From: Verrucomicrobiota bacterium
Lineage (GTDB): Bacteria; Verrucomicrobiota; Verrucomicrobiia; CAIQCK01
DNA: 64,000 bases
Direction: 5' to 3'
Assembly: GCA_016222825.1 (NCBI GenBank)
Contig: JACRQF010000019.1
Coordinates: 62,001-126,000, forward strand
Position numbers and translations under genes: made by a program. Of this stretch, positions 8,893 through 17,010 are shown in pieces (the first letter of the stretch is position 1; each line of letters starts with the position of its first letter). The notes beneath the pieces were generated by a model. That model searched no databases. It saw only the letters and a list, made by a program, of their open reading frames with translations, and was not told the origin of the DNA.

Positions 8893-9510
8893 ATGAAACC
8901 CAAGGAGGGTTTATTGATAGTGCTATCGTCGCCTTCGGGCGGCGGCAAGACGACGCTCTGCAACCGGCTGATGGAAGCCGACGGGAACGTCGTGCGCTCC
9001 ATCTCCTGCACCACGCGCCCGCCGCGCGGTGCCGAACAGGAAGGCCGCGATTACTACTTCCTGACTCGCGACGACTTCGAAAAGCGCGTGGCGCATGGTG
9101 AGTTCCTCGAGCACGCACAGGTTCATGGCCACTATTACGGCACGCTGCGAAAAACAGTCGAGGAGCTGCTGGCGACGGGTCGTGATGCTCTGCTGAACAT
9201 TGACGTGCAGGGCGCTGCCATCGTCTGCAAGCTCGCCAAGGCGGACCCGCGCCTTCGCCGTGCGCTGGTAAGCGTGTTCCTGATGCCACCATCGCTGCAA
9301 CTACTCGAACAGCGCCTGCGCAAGCGCGGCACCGACACCGAGGCAACCATCGCCCGGCGACTCGCGGAGGCTCGGCGCGAGATGGCGTGCTGGCGCGAAT
9401 ACGATTATGTGATTGTGAGCGGCTCCATTGAGGAAGATTATCGGCGGATGCAGGCAATTCTGAATGCCGAGCGGTGCCGGACATCACGACAAAGTTTTAA
9501 AACGGAGTAA
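8893..9510 (+). CDS. gmk: Guanylate kinase
   Basis: A 205-residue GMP kinase (ATP + GMP to ADP + GDP). The P-loop reads SSPSGGGKTTL, with Lys19 and a Gly where many family members have Ala. The GMP-binding region is present (VRSISCTTRPPRGAEQEGRD, then YFLTRDDFEKRV and GEFLEHAQVHGHYYGT), as is NIDVQGA. An AAGGAGG box lies immediately inside the start, so the ribosome binding site is not the usual one. The gene for the omega subunit that often follows gmk is not present; coaC follows instead. Confidence 0.95.
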   Translation: MKPKEGLLIVLSSPSGGGKTTLCNRLMEADGNVVRSISCTTRPPRGAEQEGRDYYFLTRDDFEKRVAHGEFLEHAQVHGHYYGTLRKTVEELLATGRDALLNIDVQGAAIVCKLAKADPRLRRALVSVFLMPPSLQLLEQRLRKRGTDTEATIARRLAEARREMACWREYDYVIVSGSIEEDYRRMQAILNAERCRTSRQSFKTE

Positions 9511-9517
9511 CGAAGCG

Positions 9518-10081
9518 ATGAGCAGCAAAGCCACAATTCTGGTTGGCGTGACCGGTTCGATAGCGGCCTACAAAGCCGCCGACCTCGTCAGCAAGCTGGT
9601 CAAAGCCGGCCACACGGTCCACGTCATCATGACGCGCGAGGCGACGGAGTTGGTGACGCCGCTGACGTTTTCCACGCTCTCGCGCAACCCGGTGACGCTC
9701 AGCCTTTTTGACGAGCCAGCGGAATGGAAGCCGCAGCACGTCTCGCTGGCCGACATCGCGGACCTGCTCGTGATCGCCCCCGCAACGGCCAACGTCATCG
9801 CGAAGCTGGCACTGGGCCTTGCCGACGACGCGCTCAGTTCGATTGCGCTCGCCTGCCAGGCGCCGCTGCTGGTTGCGCCGGCGATGAACGGCAAGATGTG
9901 GCTCCACCCGGCGACGCAACAGAATGTGGCGACGCTGAAGAAACGCGGCGCGCGCTTCATCGGCCCGGAGGCCGGCCTGCTGGCATGCGGTTACGAAGGA
10001 CTCGGCCGCCTCTGGAACGTGGACGGCATCGTGGCGGAGATTGAGCGGATGCTGAAGCGGAAGAAGAAACGCAATGCGTAA
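9518..10081 (+). CDS. coaC: Phosphopantothenoylcysteine decarboxylase (CoaC, stand-alone)
   Basis: A 187-residue flavoprotein that decarboxylates 4'-phosphopantothenoylcysteine in coenzyme A synthesis. Motifs: VGVTGSIAAYKAADLVSKL (FMN-binding start), VSLADIADLLVIAPATANVI, and the substrate clamp VAPAMNGKMW. The start ATG 9518 is preceded by ACGGAGTAACGAAGCG. In many bacteria this enzyme is the N-terminal half of a fused CoaBC. Here the frame ends in TAA within a palindrome exactly where the linker between the two domains would be, and coaB follows as a separate gene in another frame. Confidence 0.94.
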   Translation: MSSKATILVGVTGSIAAYKAADLVSKLVKAGHTVHVIMTREATELVTPLTFSTLSRNPVTLSLFDEPAEWKPQHVSLADIADLLVIAPATANVIAKLALGLADDALSSIALACQAPLLVAPAMNGKMWLHPATQQNVATLKKRGARFIGPEAGLLACGYEGLGRLWNVDGIVAEIERMLKRKKKRNA

Positions 10082-10111
10082 TACGTAAGCCGGCCTCCAA
10101 TTACGTATTAC
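10078..10111. repeat. Palindrome between coaC and coaB
   Basis: A perfect 11-bp inverted repeat: GTAATACGTAA (10078-10088) and TTACGTATTAC (10101-10111), with a 12-bp loop. The coaC stop codon TAA (10079-10081) lies in the left arm, and the coaB start follows 8 bp after the right arm. Its style (short A/T-rich arms containing CGTAAT/ATTACG) recalls the heptamer array between trpC and trpF. Confidence 0.8.
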
Positions 10112-10118
10112 CAACCTC

Positions 10119-10787
10119 ATGCACTTCCTCATCACAGCCGGCCCGACTCGCGAGTGGCTCGACCCGGTGCGATTCCTGTCGAACCCGTCGTCGGGCAAGA
10201 TGGGCTACGCACTGGCACAGGCGGCACGGGAGACAGGCGCAACCGTGATGCTTGTCAGCGGGCCGGTGACAGTGGCAACGCCGCGCGGCGTGGAGCGGGT
10301 CCTCGTCGAGACGGCGGCAGAAATGGCGCGCGAAGTTTTTCGGCGTGCGAAACGCGCGGACATCATTATTCTATCCGCCGCGGTGGCCGACTGGACGCCC
10401 GCGGCGCGGGCGCGGCAGAAGATGAAGAAGGAGACCGACGGAAAGCGAAAGACGAAACTGGTGCTGACGCTGAAACCAACCGTGGACATCGCGGCGACGC
10501 TTGGCAAATCCCTCCGGCCCAGCCAGGTGCTGGTGGGGTTTGCGGCAGAGACACAGCGTGTCGAGGCCAACGCCCGCGGGAAACTGGAACGGAAGAATTT
10601 CGACATGATCGTGGCGAACGACGTGAGCCGGCCCGGCGTGGGCTTCGGCTCCGACCGCAACGAGATCATCATCATCGGCCGCGACGGCAGCGTCGAACGG
10701 CCGCGGCGCGCGGGCAAACTGGCCCTGGCGCGACGCATTTTGAGACGCGCCTGCGCGATCCACGCAGGCAAGGCGGGGCTGTCATGA
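10119..10787 (+). CDS. coaB: Phosphopantothenate-cysteine ligase (CoaB, stand-alone)
   Basis: A 222-residue enzyme that couples phosphopantothenate and cysteine with a nucleotide triphosphate. The N-terminal MHFLITAGPTREWLDPVRFL, followed by NPSSGKMGYALA, is the classical CoaB start. Further motifs are SAAVADW with the following basic stretch (KMKKETDGKRKTK), LVGFAAET, and ANDVSRPGVGFGSDRNEI. It is in a different frame from coaC and 37 bp downstream, separated by a palindrome. The 3' end overlaps the next gene by ATGA. Confidence 0.94.
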   Translation: MHFLITAGPTREWLDPVRFLSNPSSGKMGYALAQAARETGATVMLVSGPVTVATPRGVERVLVETAAEMAREVFRRAKRADIIILSAAVADWTPAARARQKMKKETDGKRKTKLVLTLKPTVDIAATLGKSLRPSQVLVGFAAETQRVEANARGKLERKNFDMIVANDVSRPGVGFGSDRNEIIIIGRDGSVERPRRAGKLALARRILRRACAIHAGKAGLS

Positions 10788-11716
10788 TTCTAACGCTGAC
10801 GTTGAATCCGTGCATTGACGTGGAGGTCGAAGTTCGCCGGCTGATGCGTGACGATGTCAACCGCATCATCTCCAAGAACCGCGAAGCCGGTGGCAAAGGT
10901 ATCAATGTCTCCCGAGCCGTGCATGCGCTTGGCGGAAAGACACTGGCCATCGCTCCCATCGGTGGTCACATGGGGATGGATTTCCTGAACCGTTTCAGCA
11001 AGACGCGCATTCGCGCCAAGCTGGTGCCCATCGCCGGCGAGACACGCGTGAACATCAACATTCACGAGACTGGCGGCCGCGTGCATACGCGCCTGAACGC
11101 CGCCGGGCCGCGACTGTCAGCACGTGAATTGCAGCAGGTGATGGATGCCGTCGAACGCAACCTGCCGCGCGCGGCGCTGTTGGTCATCAGTGGCAGTCTG
11201 CCGCCCGCCCTGCCGGCGGATACTTATGCGGAGATCATCCGCGTGGCCAACCGCCGCGGCGTGCGCGTCATCCTCGACACCGACGGCGAACCGTTGCGGC
11301 TCGGCTTGCGCGCGAAGCCGTTCATGGTGAAACCAAATGTTCACGAAGCGCGGCGACTGCTCGGCGGACGGCTGGAAACCACCGAAGCGGTGGCCCGCGC
11401 GACTCGGAAGCTGGTGCAAATGGGCGCGGAAGCGGCCGTCATCTCGCGCGGAGCGCAAGGCGCGGTGCTCGCGACGACGGACGGCTGCTGGACCTCGCGC
11501 TCACCGAGCGTGCCCCGGCGCAACAACGTCGGGCCAGGCGACGCGCTGGCGGCGGCGGTCGCGGTGGCATTGTCGCGAGGGCTCGATTTGCAGGAAGCGC
11601 TGCGTTGGGGTGTGGCAGCCGGTGCGGCACATGTGGCCTGTCCACCGACGCCAAACGGTTGCAGTGCGCGTCAGATGCGGCGGTTGCTGCCTAAAGTCGC
11701 TGTAAGGAAGCTGTAG
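10784..11716 (+). CDS. PfkB-family sugar kinase, 1-phosphofructokinase type
   Basis: A 310-residue ribokinase-fold kinase of the 1-phosphofructokinase/tagatose-6-phosphate kinase subgroup. The opening MILTLTLNPCIDVEVEVRRL and EAGGKGINVSRAVHALGG are diagnostic of that subgroup. The catalytic-loop motif is NNVGPGDALAAA, holding the Asp base. MVKPNVHEARRLLG is the usual substrate/ATP-side block. Starting as ATGA with coaB makes it the last gene of the housekeeping run; no sugar transporter is nearby, so the physiological substrate cannot be told. It converges on the DUF1015 gene with only 15 bp between them. Confidence 0.88.
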   Translation: MILTLTLNPCIDVEVEVRRLMRDDVNRIISKNREAGGKGINVSRAVHALGGKTLAIAPIGGHMGMDFLNRFSKTRIRAKLVPIAGETRVNINIHETGGRVHTRLNAAGPRLSARELQQVMDAVERNLPRAALLVISGSLPPALPADTYAEIIRVANRRGVRVILDTDGEPLRLGLRAKPFMVKPNVHEARRLLGGRLETTEAVARATRKLVQMGAEAAVISRGAQGAVLATTDGCWTSRSPSVPRRNNVGPGDALAAAVAVALSRGLDLQEALRWGVAAGAAHVACPPTPNGCSARQMRRLLPKVAVRKL

Positions 11717-11731
11717 TCAGCAGAGTCGCCA

Positions 11732-13048
11732 CTACACAGACACGTCGTAGATTGTCATCCCGGTCGGCAGCTTCGGATAGAAGTCCGTGCTCTTCTGCGG
11801 CATCCGCGAACGCGCGTCGGCAATCGCCTGCACGGCGCGCACCGGCGTCGGGTTCAGCAGGAAGAACGCCTGTCCTTTCCCTCCGCGGACGTTCTCCACG
11901 CCCGTCGTCGCTTCGCGCAGGTAGTGGAGATTGGATTCCTCACGGAGCTTCTCCTCGTTGATGCCGAGCATCTGGTCGAGGATGACCGTGTGGAGAATCG
12001 CGACGTCGAGGTCGGCCCAAAGCGGCGGCTGACTGGCGAAGAGCGGTGCGCGGTCGCGGTCGCGGCGCAGTTTCAACAACGTGAAACCGCCAGTCGGCAA
12101 GAACAAACCGAACCAGTGATCATCAGCCGTCGCTTGCGCCAAGCGCGCCTGCAACGCGTCGAGGCTCGCGGCGGGTTCGAGGTCGAACCATTCCGCCAGC
12201 GAGCGGCGCAGCGCATCGGCGTTGAAGTTGGCGATGTTGTGGACCAAGCGGTGCGTCGGCAGCACGACGAGGCCGGGATCGTCCATCGCCACGAGCGTCG
12301 CCATCGTAAACTCGAACGGCGCGTCGGGGCCGGCGTTCGGATGCTGCCGTCGCATCTCCTCGCGGTAGTTGAGCGACGTCTCAAAGCGATGGTGTCCGTC
12401 GGCGATGTAAAACTTCAGCGGCAGCAACGTCTGTTGCACGGTTTTCAGCGCAGCGGCATCCTCGATGGCCGTGAGGCGATGATGAATCCCGAATTGGTCT
12501 TCGAACTTCGCCATCGGCGTCGCTGCGGTGCGTGCCGATGCCAGTTCCGCGCCGGTGCCGGGATAGAGCAGGAAAATCTGGCCGAAGTGCGCGCGACAGT
12601 GGCGCAAAAGGTTGAGCCGGTCCGCCTTCGGTTTGCTGAGAGTGCGCTCGTGCGGCAGGATGTGACCTTCCTCCGGCCGGCTGAGTCGCACGCGGCCGAT
12701 CAATGCGCGGCGTGTGAGTTCCCGGCCGCCAACGCGGAAAGTTTGCTCGTAGGCGAAGATTGCCGGTCGCTCGCGGCGGACGAGGAAGTTTTCCCGCTGC
12801 CACGCGCGGAAGGACTCTTCCGCCCGCGTGTATTTATTGCGCTGCTCGGTATCGCCCGGTTCCTCACGGCCGAGGATGACACGGATAATGTTGTGGTCGT
12901 GGCGGGCATAGTAGGCCGCCTGCATCTCCGGCGTGATCTTGTCGTAAGGCTCGGTAAGCACGTCGGCAAGGCCCGCGCCGCGCTCCGGCTGCTGGCGGAC
13001 GCGGTCGAGGTTATAGGTTAAAGCTTGGAACGGTTGAAAATCTGCCAT
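11732..13048 (-). CDS. DUF1015 family protein
   Basis: A 438-residue cytoplasmic protein. MADFQPFQALTYNLDRV followed by LTEPYDKITPEMQAAYYARH is the standard N-terminus of DUF1015. Other conserved pieces are IIRVILGREEPGD, GRVRLSRPEEGHILPHERTL and FYIADGHHRFETSLNYREEM. A catalytic role has not been established for the family. The gene is transcribed away from nrdR, from a well-formed promoter at 13069-13097, and ends 15 bp from the sugar kinase. Length and motif order are complete. Confidence 0.9.
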   Translation of the reverse strand: MADFQPFQALTYNLDRVRQQPERGAGLADVLTEPYDKITPEMQAAYYARHDHNIIRVILGREEPGDTEQRNKYTRAEESFRAWQRENFLVRRERPAIFAYEQTFRVGGRELTRRALIGRVRLSRPEEGHILPHERTLSKPKADRLNLLRHCRAHFGQIFLLYPGTGAELASARTAATPMAKFEDQFGIHHRLTAIEDAAALKTVQQTLLPLKFYIADGHHRFETSLNYREEMRRQHPNAGPDAPFEFTMATLVAMDDPGLVVLPTHRLVHNIANFNADALRRSLAEWFDLEPAASLDALQARLAQATADDHWFGLFLPTGGFTLLKLRRDRDRAPLFASQPPLWADLDVAILHTVILDQMLGINEEKLREESNLHYLREATTGVENVRGGKGQAFFLLNPTPVRAVQAIADARSRMPQKSTDFYPKLPTGMTIYDVSV

Positions 13049-13068
13049 AATTCCTTCTTTCCGTGCGG

Positions 13069-13097
13069 ATAATGTTGGAGCGGCGAGCGAGTGTCAA
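13069..13097 (-). promoter_or_regulatory. Sigma-70-type promoter for the DUF1015 gene
   Basis: On the minus strand TTGACA (13097-13092) is followed after 17 nt by CATTAT (13074-13069). This gives a consensus -35, an ideal spacer and a four-of-six -10, 20 nt before the start codon. The -35 box is the outer end of one arm of a perfect inverted repeat shared with the nrdR side. Confidence 0.55.
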
Positions 13098-13126
13098 GGC
13101 GGGTGAATGGAAAAAGCGCCTTGACA
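13092..13126. promoter_or_regulatory. Perfect 10-bp inverted repeat in the DUF1015/nrdR divergent region
   Basis: TGTCAAGGCG (13092-13101) and CGCCTTGACA (13117-13126) are exact reverse complements separated by 15 bp. Each arm contains a consensus TTGACA on one strand, so two -35 boxes stand back to back. The plus-strand copy would serve nrdR, but its -10 is weak (GTTAGC at 13143 with a 16-nt spacer). It could be an operator or simply paired promoters. Confidence 0.5.
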
Positions 13127-13184
13127 GCCCAAGGGATTGTATGTTAGCCACGAGACAGCCACAGCCCGTAGAGGTCTGAACATA

Positions 13185-13640
13185 ATGCTCTGTCCAAAGT
13201 GCCGGCACATAGATGATAAGGTCATAGACTCCCGGATGTCGCGCGACGGGGCCGTGATCCGACGCCGACGGGAGTGCCTAGGCTGCGGGCATCGTTTCAC
13301 CACCTACGAGGAAACCGAGCGTGCTTCGCTTTTGGTGGTCAAGCGCGACGGACGGCGGGAGGAGTTTGACCGGCGCAAACTTGCCGGCGGCCTGCTGAAG
13401 GCGTGCGAGAAACGGCCGGTCAGCACCGAGCAGATTGACCGGACGGTCGAGGAGATCGTCGAGGATCTCGGCAACAAATACGACCGCGAAGTGCCGGCAA
13501 CGGCCATCGGCGAGTCGGTGATGAAACACCTGAGCAAACTCGACCAGGTGGCTTATGTGCGGTTCGCGTCGGTCTATCGCCAGTTCCGCGACATCAACGA
13601 GTTCATGCACACGATTCTGGAGTTGAACAACAAATCTTAA
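13185..13640 (+). CDS. nrdR: Transcriptional repressor NrdR
   Basis: A 151-residue ATP/dATP-sensing repressor of ribonucleotide reductase genes. The start ATG 13185 gives MLCPKCRHIDDKVIDSRMSR, the canonical NrdR N-terminus. The zinc ribbon uses C3, C6, C31 and C34. The ATP-cone follows (VVKRDGRREEFDRRKLAGGL, then ACEKRPVSTEQI and the YVRFASVYRQFRDINEF block). No NrdR-box pair was picked out upstream by eye. The next gene, 35 bp downstream, is of unknown function. Confidence 0.96.
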   Translation: MLCPKCRHIDDKVIDSRMSRDGAVIRRRRECLGCGHRFTTYEETERASLLVVKRDGRREEFDRRKLAGGLLKACEKRPVSTEQIDRTVEEIVEDLGNKYDREVPATAIGESVMKHLSKLDQVAYVRFASVYRQFRDINEFMHTILELNNKS

Positions 13641-13675
13641 GCCGGCGCCGCGCGGGCCGGCAGCAATGGAGACAC

Positions 13676-14221
13676 ATGATTGACGTGCGCGAAGATGTGA
13701 TTTTTGTGGTGCGGTTGGACGGCCGGTGCGAGCCGCTCACGCTGGAGCAGCTCGCCCACCAGATCACCGAACACCCGACCATCGGCAAGATCGAGCTGTG
13801 GGTGGCGCGGCAGATTGCCCACGCGGTGATGCACTACTTCCACACCGACCTCGACCGCGATGTCGTGGACGAGGCGGCGCTGAACGAGGTGCTCGAACGG
13901 GTGCTGGCCTGCTGCTGCGAGGTCATTGACAGCGACAAGCCGGCGGCGTTCTCGGCCGATCTGCGCAAACTCGCCGTGCAGGCGGGCTACGGCTTCGAGC
14001 TGGTGTTCTTCAAGGAACTGGAAAAGACCGTGCGCGACCTGAGCGGCCACCCGGCGCGGTTCATCCAGTTCACCGGCCTGCGGCCGTGCGTGAAGCTTCT
14101 CACCGGCCGGAAGAACTGGAGCAGTTCCTGCAGCCGGCTGGAGAACGAAATTCTCGACTTCCTCCGCAACAAAGTGGGCAACGAAAGCAGCGGCAAAGAA
14201 AGCCTGCTCGTCGTGCGGTAG
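13676..14221 (+). CDS. Hypothetical protein downstream of nrdR
   Basis: A 181-residue soluble protein I do not recognise. It begins MIDVREDVIFVVRLDGRCEP, has a Cys-Cys-Cys cluster (LACCCEVID) near residue 82, and ends in a basic, Ser-rich region. There is no signal peptide or membrane segment. The opening (V-V-x-L-D-G-R-x-E-x-L-T-L-E-Q-L) vaguely recalls an ATP-cone start, which is intriguing next to nrdR, but the similarity is too short to call. It shares nrdR's strand with a 35-bp gap, so the two may be co-transcribed. Confidence 0.65.
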   Translation: MIDVREDVIFVVRLDGRCEPLTLEQLAHQITEHPTIGKIELWVARQIAHAVMHYFHTDLDRDVVDEAALNEVLERVLACCCEVIDSDKPAAFSADLRKLAVQAGYGFELVFFKELEKTVRDLSGHPARFIQFTGLRPCVKLLTGRKNWSSSCSRLENEILDFLRNKVGNESSGKESLLVVR

Positions 14222-14232
14222 CCGGCCGCGGC

Positions 14233-15786
14233 TTACTTCCTCCCCTCGTGCGGGCGGTCTGTCGCCTCAATGGCGAGCCATGCGCTCACGATACTGCCCA
14301 GCGGCGAGACGGCTGTGGCTTCGTCGAAGCGGCCTCGGCGAACCACACTGGTCAGGAGCGGTTGCGTCGCAGTTGAAACGCCAAACGTCGTCGCCAACCG
14401 CGCTGTATCCGCGAAGAGCCACCACCAGCCGCCGTTCGTCGCGAGAGTCGCCTGCCGCTGGATGCCGGCGCGCAGCGTCGGCGCAGCGCCTCGCGCGGTC
14501 TGGCTCACGCGTTCCAGCGAATCCTCCGAGGGTGACAGCCAGAGCCAATCCTTGACGATGCGCCAGCGCAGCGGCGGCTGCGCCTTGTCAAACCGCTGCA
14601 TGACGGCCTTCAACCGGTCCGGTTTCTGTAGCGGCGCGCCGAACAGCACCGCCAGACGTCGCTGTCCTGGTGGCCAATCCAGCGCCACCGCCGTCGGCGT
14701 CCCGAGCGCGCCAAGCACGTCGCCGGCGAAGTCGGACTGCTGCGCGGTCCAGCCGGTCTCGAAAAGCGTGAGCACCTTCATCCATTCCCGATGGCCCAGC
14801 GTGAGCGTCGTCCGGATGATGAAGTTATAGACTTCGCCCGCCGGCATGTCAGCCATCGCACTGGCGACGCACGACGACGGCAGACGTTCCAGCAGCATCG
14901 GTTTGAAGTGATGATGCGATTGCTTCGGAGGCTCCCTGTGCGCCACCACCACCGAGTCCAACACCTGGCTGCCATCGAAGACCTGCGCCGCGCCGATGGC
15001 GTCGAGCTGCGCCAGCGGCTTTGCGAGCGTTTGCAGTTGCGGCAGCCATTGCAGGAACGGATCGAGCATCCGCGTCAACGGCCCCGCCTGCGCCACCAGC
15101 AACCAGTCGGCGCGCTCCGGCAGGCGCGCGAGCGTGGCGCGGAACGGCCCGCTGCCAGCCAGCGTTTCGCGCGACCCATCGCGGTGACGGTCAATCACCT
15201 CCATCATCGGCGCGGCGCCAAGCGTGAGGATGAGGCGGTCTCCCAGCGTGGCGGCGCAGATTTCCAAGCCCGGCTCCAGCCGCCACTGCTGGTAGTCGGT
15301 CTTGAAATACCGCTGGTCGCTGAACACCGTCGCCGGAAACTCGCGCTTCAACTGGCTTTTGAGTTGGCCGAGCCACGCCCGCGCCTGCGGATCGCGAGCG
15401 CCGAACTGGATGGCGACCACCAACTGCGGCGCGATCCGCGGCGAGGTCTGCAGGCCGGTGAGCGCCACGAACGCCTCACCCTCCGCCAGTTCCCCTGCCC
15501 CGCGCACGACCGCGTCGAGCAGATTGGCCCAGCGTTTCGACATCAACCCGCCAGCTCCCTGGGAGGAGGAACCTTCCCGCAACTTCGCCACCATCGCGGC
15601 CGCGGGTGTTTGCGCCCAGCGGGTCGCCGTGGCGGTGACATTGGGAAACTGCGCGAAGACCGGCGTCGTGGCTGGAAGAAGACCGGCGCCGCCCGGCGCC
15701 CGGCGCGGCCAAAACCAGACGACCGCCGCGACAAGACTTGCCGCCGCAATCACCAGTCCGATTGTGCGCCGTGAGAACCTCACCAC
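14233..15786 (-). CDS. Membrane-anchored hypothetical protein
   Basis: A 517-residue protein with one N-terminal membrane segment (TIGLVIAAASLVAAVVWFWP) after a short basic stretch, then a large exported domain. It has no motif I can name. Its pattern (a single anchor, then alternating Ala/Leu-rich helices and strands with phrases such as LPERADWLLVAQAGP, and a C-terminal part around residue 400) resembles the exported DUF3352-type proteins of Planctomycetes and Verrucomicrobia. That assignment is tentative. The start is GTG 15786. It lies downstream of the three-kinase operon on the same strand with a 96-bp gap, and its 3' end faces the previous gene across 11 bp. Confidence 0.65.
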   Translation of the reverse strand: MVRFSRRTIGLVIAAASLVAAVVWFWPRRAPGGAGLLPATTPVFAQFPNVTATATRWAQTPAAAMVAKLREGSSSQGAGGLMSKRWANLLDAVVRGAGELAEGEAFVALTGLQTSPRIAPQLVVAIQFGARDPQARAWLGQLKSQLKREFPATVFSDQRYFKTDYQQWRLEPGLEICAATLGDRLILTLGAAPMMEVIDRHRDGSRETLAGSGPFRATLARLPERADWLLVAQAGPLTRMLDPFLQWLPQLQTLAKPLAQLDAIGAAQVFDGSQVLDSVVVAHREPPKQSHHHFKPMLLERLPSSCVASAMADMPAGEVYNFIIRTTLTLGHREWMKVLTLFETGWTAQQSDFAGDVLGALGTPTAVALDWPPGQRRLAVLFGAPLQKPDRLKAVMQRFDKAQPPLRWRIVKDWLWLSPSEDSLERVSQTARGAAPTLRAGIQRQATLATNGGWWWLFADTARLATTFGVSTATQPLLTSVVRRGRFDEATAVSPLGSIVSAWLAIEATDRPHEGRK

Positions 15787-15882
15787 CGGGCGACTCTCAC
15801 GGGCGCGCGAAACACGGTCAAGCGTTTTCCTCGCTTTACAATGCGCCAGAGAAACAGAGCGAATCCCCCGCCGGCCTCCGAC

Positions 15883-17007
15883 TCACGACGGCGGCAAGGT
15901 GAACCAGAAGGCGCTGCCCTTGCCGGCCTCGCTCACGACGCCGATCTGGCCGCCCTGGGCTTCGACGGCGAGTTTGCAGAAGGCCAGGCCCAAGCCGGTG
16001 GAGTATTGGCGCACGGTCCTGGCGACCTGGCCGAATTTCTCAAATATCTTCCCGTGATACTCGGCGGGAATGCCCGGGCCGTTGTCGGCCATTTCCAGCC
16101 ACACCATCGAGTCCTTCCGGCGCACGGTGATGCGGATGCGGCCGTCTTTGGGGGTGAATTTGAGGGCGTTCTGGAGCAGGTTGCCGAGCACCCGGCGGGT
16201 GACCTCCTCGTCACAGGAAGCCATGACCGGTTCCGCGGGTGACTCCAGCGCGAGCTGCCGCGCGTCGAGCAGGGACTGGAACGAGTCCATGACGGTTCTG
16301 GCCAGTTTCCCCATGTCGCAGGCGCGGCGGTTGAGGGGCATGTTGCCCGTCTCGAGCCGGCTGATGTCCAGCAGCGAGCCGATCATGTCGTTGAGCCGGC
16401 AGATGTTTATCAGAGTCGTGCTCAGGTAACCGGTTTCCTTGCTGTCGAGTTTGGAGGCGGCGGTCTCCTTGATCAAATCCAGATAACCGAGCGCGATGCA
16501 GAGCGGCGCGCGCAAGTCGTGGATGATCATGTGCGTGAGATTGTCGCGCAGCGTCTCCAGTTCGCGAAGGCGGGCGTAGTTGTCCTGCAACTGCTTATGC
16601 TGCCGTTCCAACTCATCCGCCATGCGCGCCCGCTCGTCCTCGGTCGCCTTGAGCTTCGCGGCGTTCCCCACGCAGCGCAGAATCGCATCCTTGGGCACCG
16701 GCTTGCACAGGTAGTCGAACGCCCCGGCCCGCACGGTGGCGGCGGCGGTTTCGATGGTGGGCTGGCCCGTCATCATGATCACCTGGACGCGCGGTGATCC
16801 TTGTCGGATTGTCTGAAGCAGTTCAACGCCGGTGACACGGGGCATGACAATGTCGGACACCACAACGTCGAAGCTCCCCTCCTTGAGCCGTTCCAGCGCG
16901 GCCGAAACATTTTCAGCAGTCTCGACTTGGTAGCCGGCATTGCTCAAGAAGGCGGCCAGGGTGTCTCGCAGGCTCTCTTCGTCGTCCACGACCAGGATGC
17001 GTGCCAT
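15883..17007 (-). CDS. Hybrid response regulator / histidine kinase (REC-HisKA-HATPase)
   Basis: A 374-residue cytoplasmic protein. Residues 1-120 form a receiver domain: acidic VDDEES, phospho-acceptor Asp in VVVSDIVMP, Thr in IMMTGQP and Lys in LCKPVPK. A coiled coil follows (ERARMADELERQHKQLQDNY), then a HisKA domain with LTHMIIHDLRAPLCIALGYL and a HATPase domain (NLLQNALKFTPKDG, DNGPGIP, STGLGLAFCKLAV). It is the last gene of a three-kinase operon, starting 3 bp after the stop of the preceding gene. With an N-terminal receiver and no DNA-binding domain, it may take phosphate from the two upstream kinases and sense or pass it on through its own kinase module. Confidence 0.92.
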   Translation of the reverse strand: MARILVVDDEESLRDTLAAFLSNAGYQVETAENVSAALERLKEGSFDVVVSDIVMPRVTGVELLQTIRQGSPRVQVIMMTGQPTIETAAATVRAGAFDYLCKPVPKDAILRCVGNAAKLKATEDERARMADELERQHKQLQDNYARLRELETLRDNLTHMIIHDLRAPLCIALGYLDLIKETAASKLDSKETGYLSTTLINICRLNDMIGSLLDISRLETGNMPLNRRACDMGKLARTVMDSFQSLLDARQLALESPAEPVMASCDEEVTRRVLGNLLQNALKFTPKDGRIRITVRRKDSMVWLEMADNGPGIPAEYHGKIFEKFGQVARTVRQYSTGLGLAFCKLAVEAQGGQIGVVSEAGKGSAFWFTLPPS

Positions 17008-17010
17008 GAC

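Noticed and set aside
11712-11736. TGTAGT / ACTACA inverted repeat between the sugar kinase and DUF1015 genes
   Set aside because: 6-bp AT-containing arms that consist largely of the two stop codons in convergent genes; a chance palindrome without T-runs.
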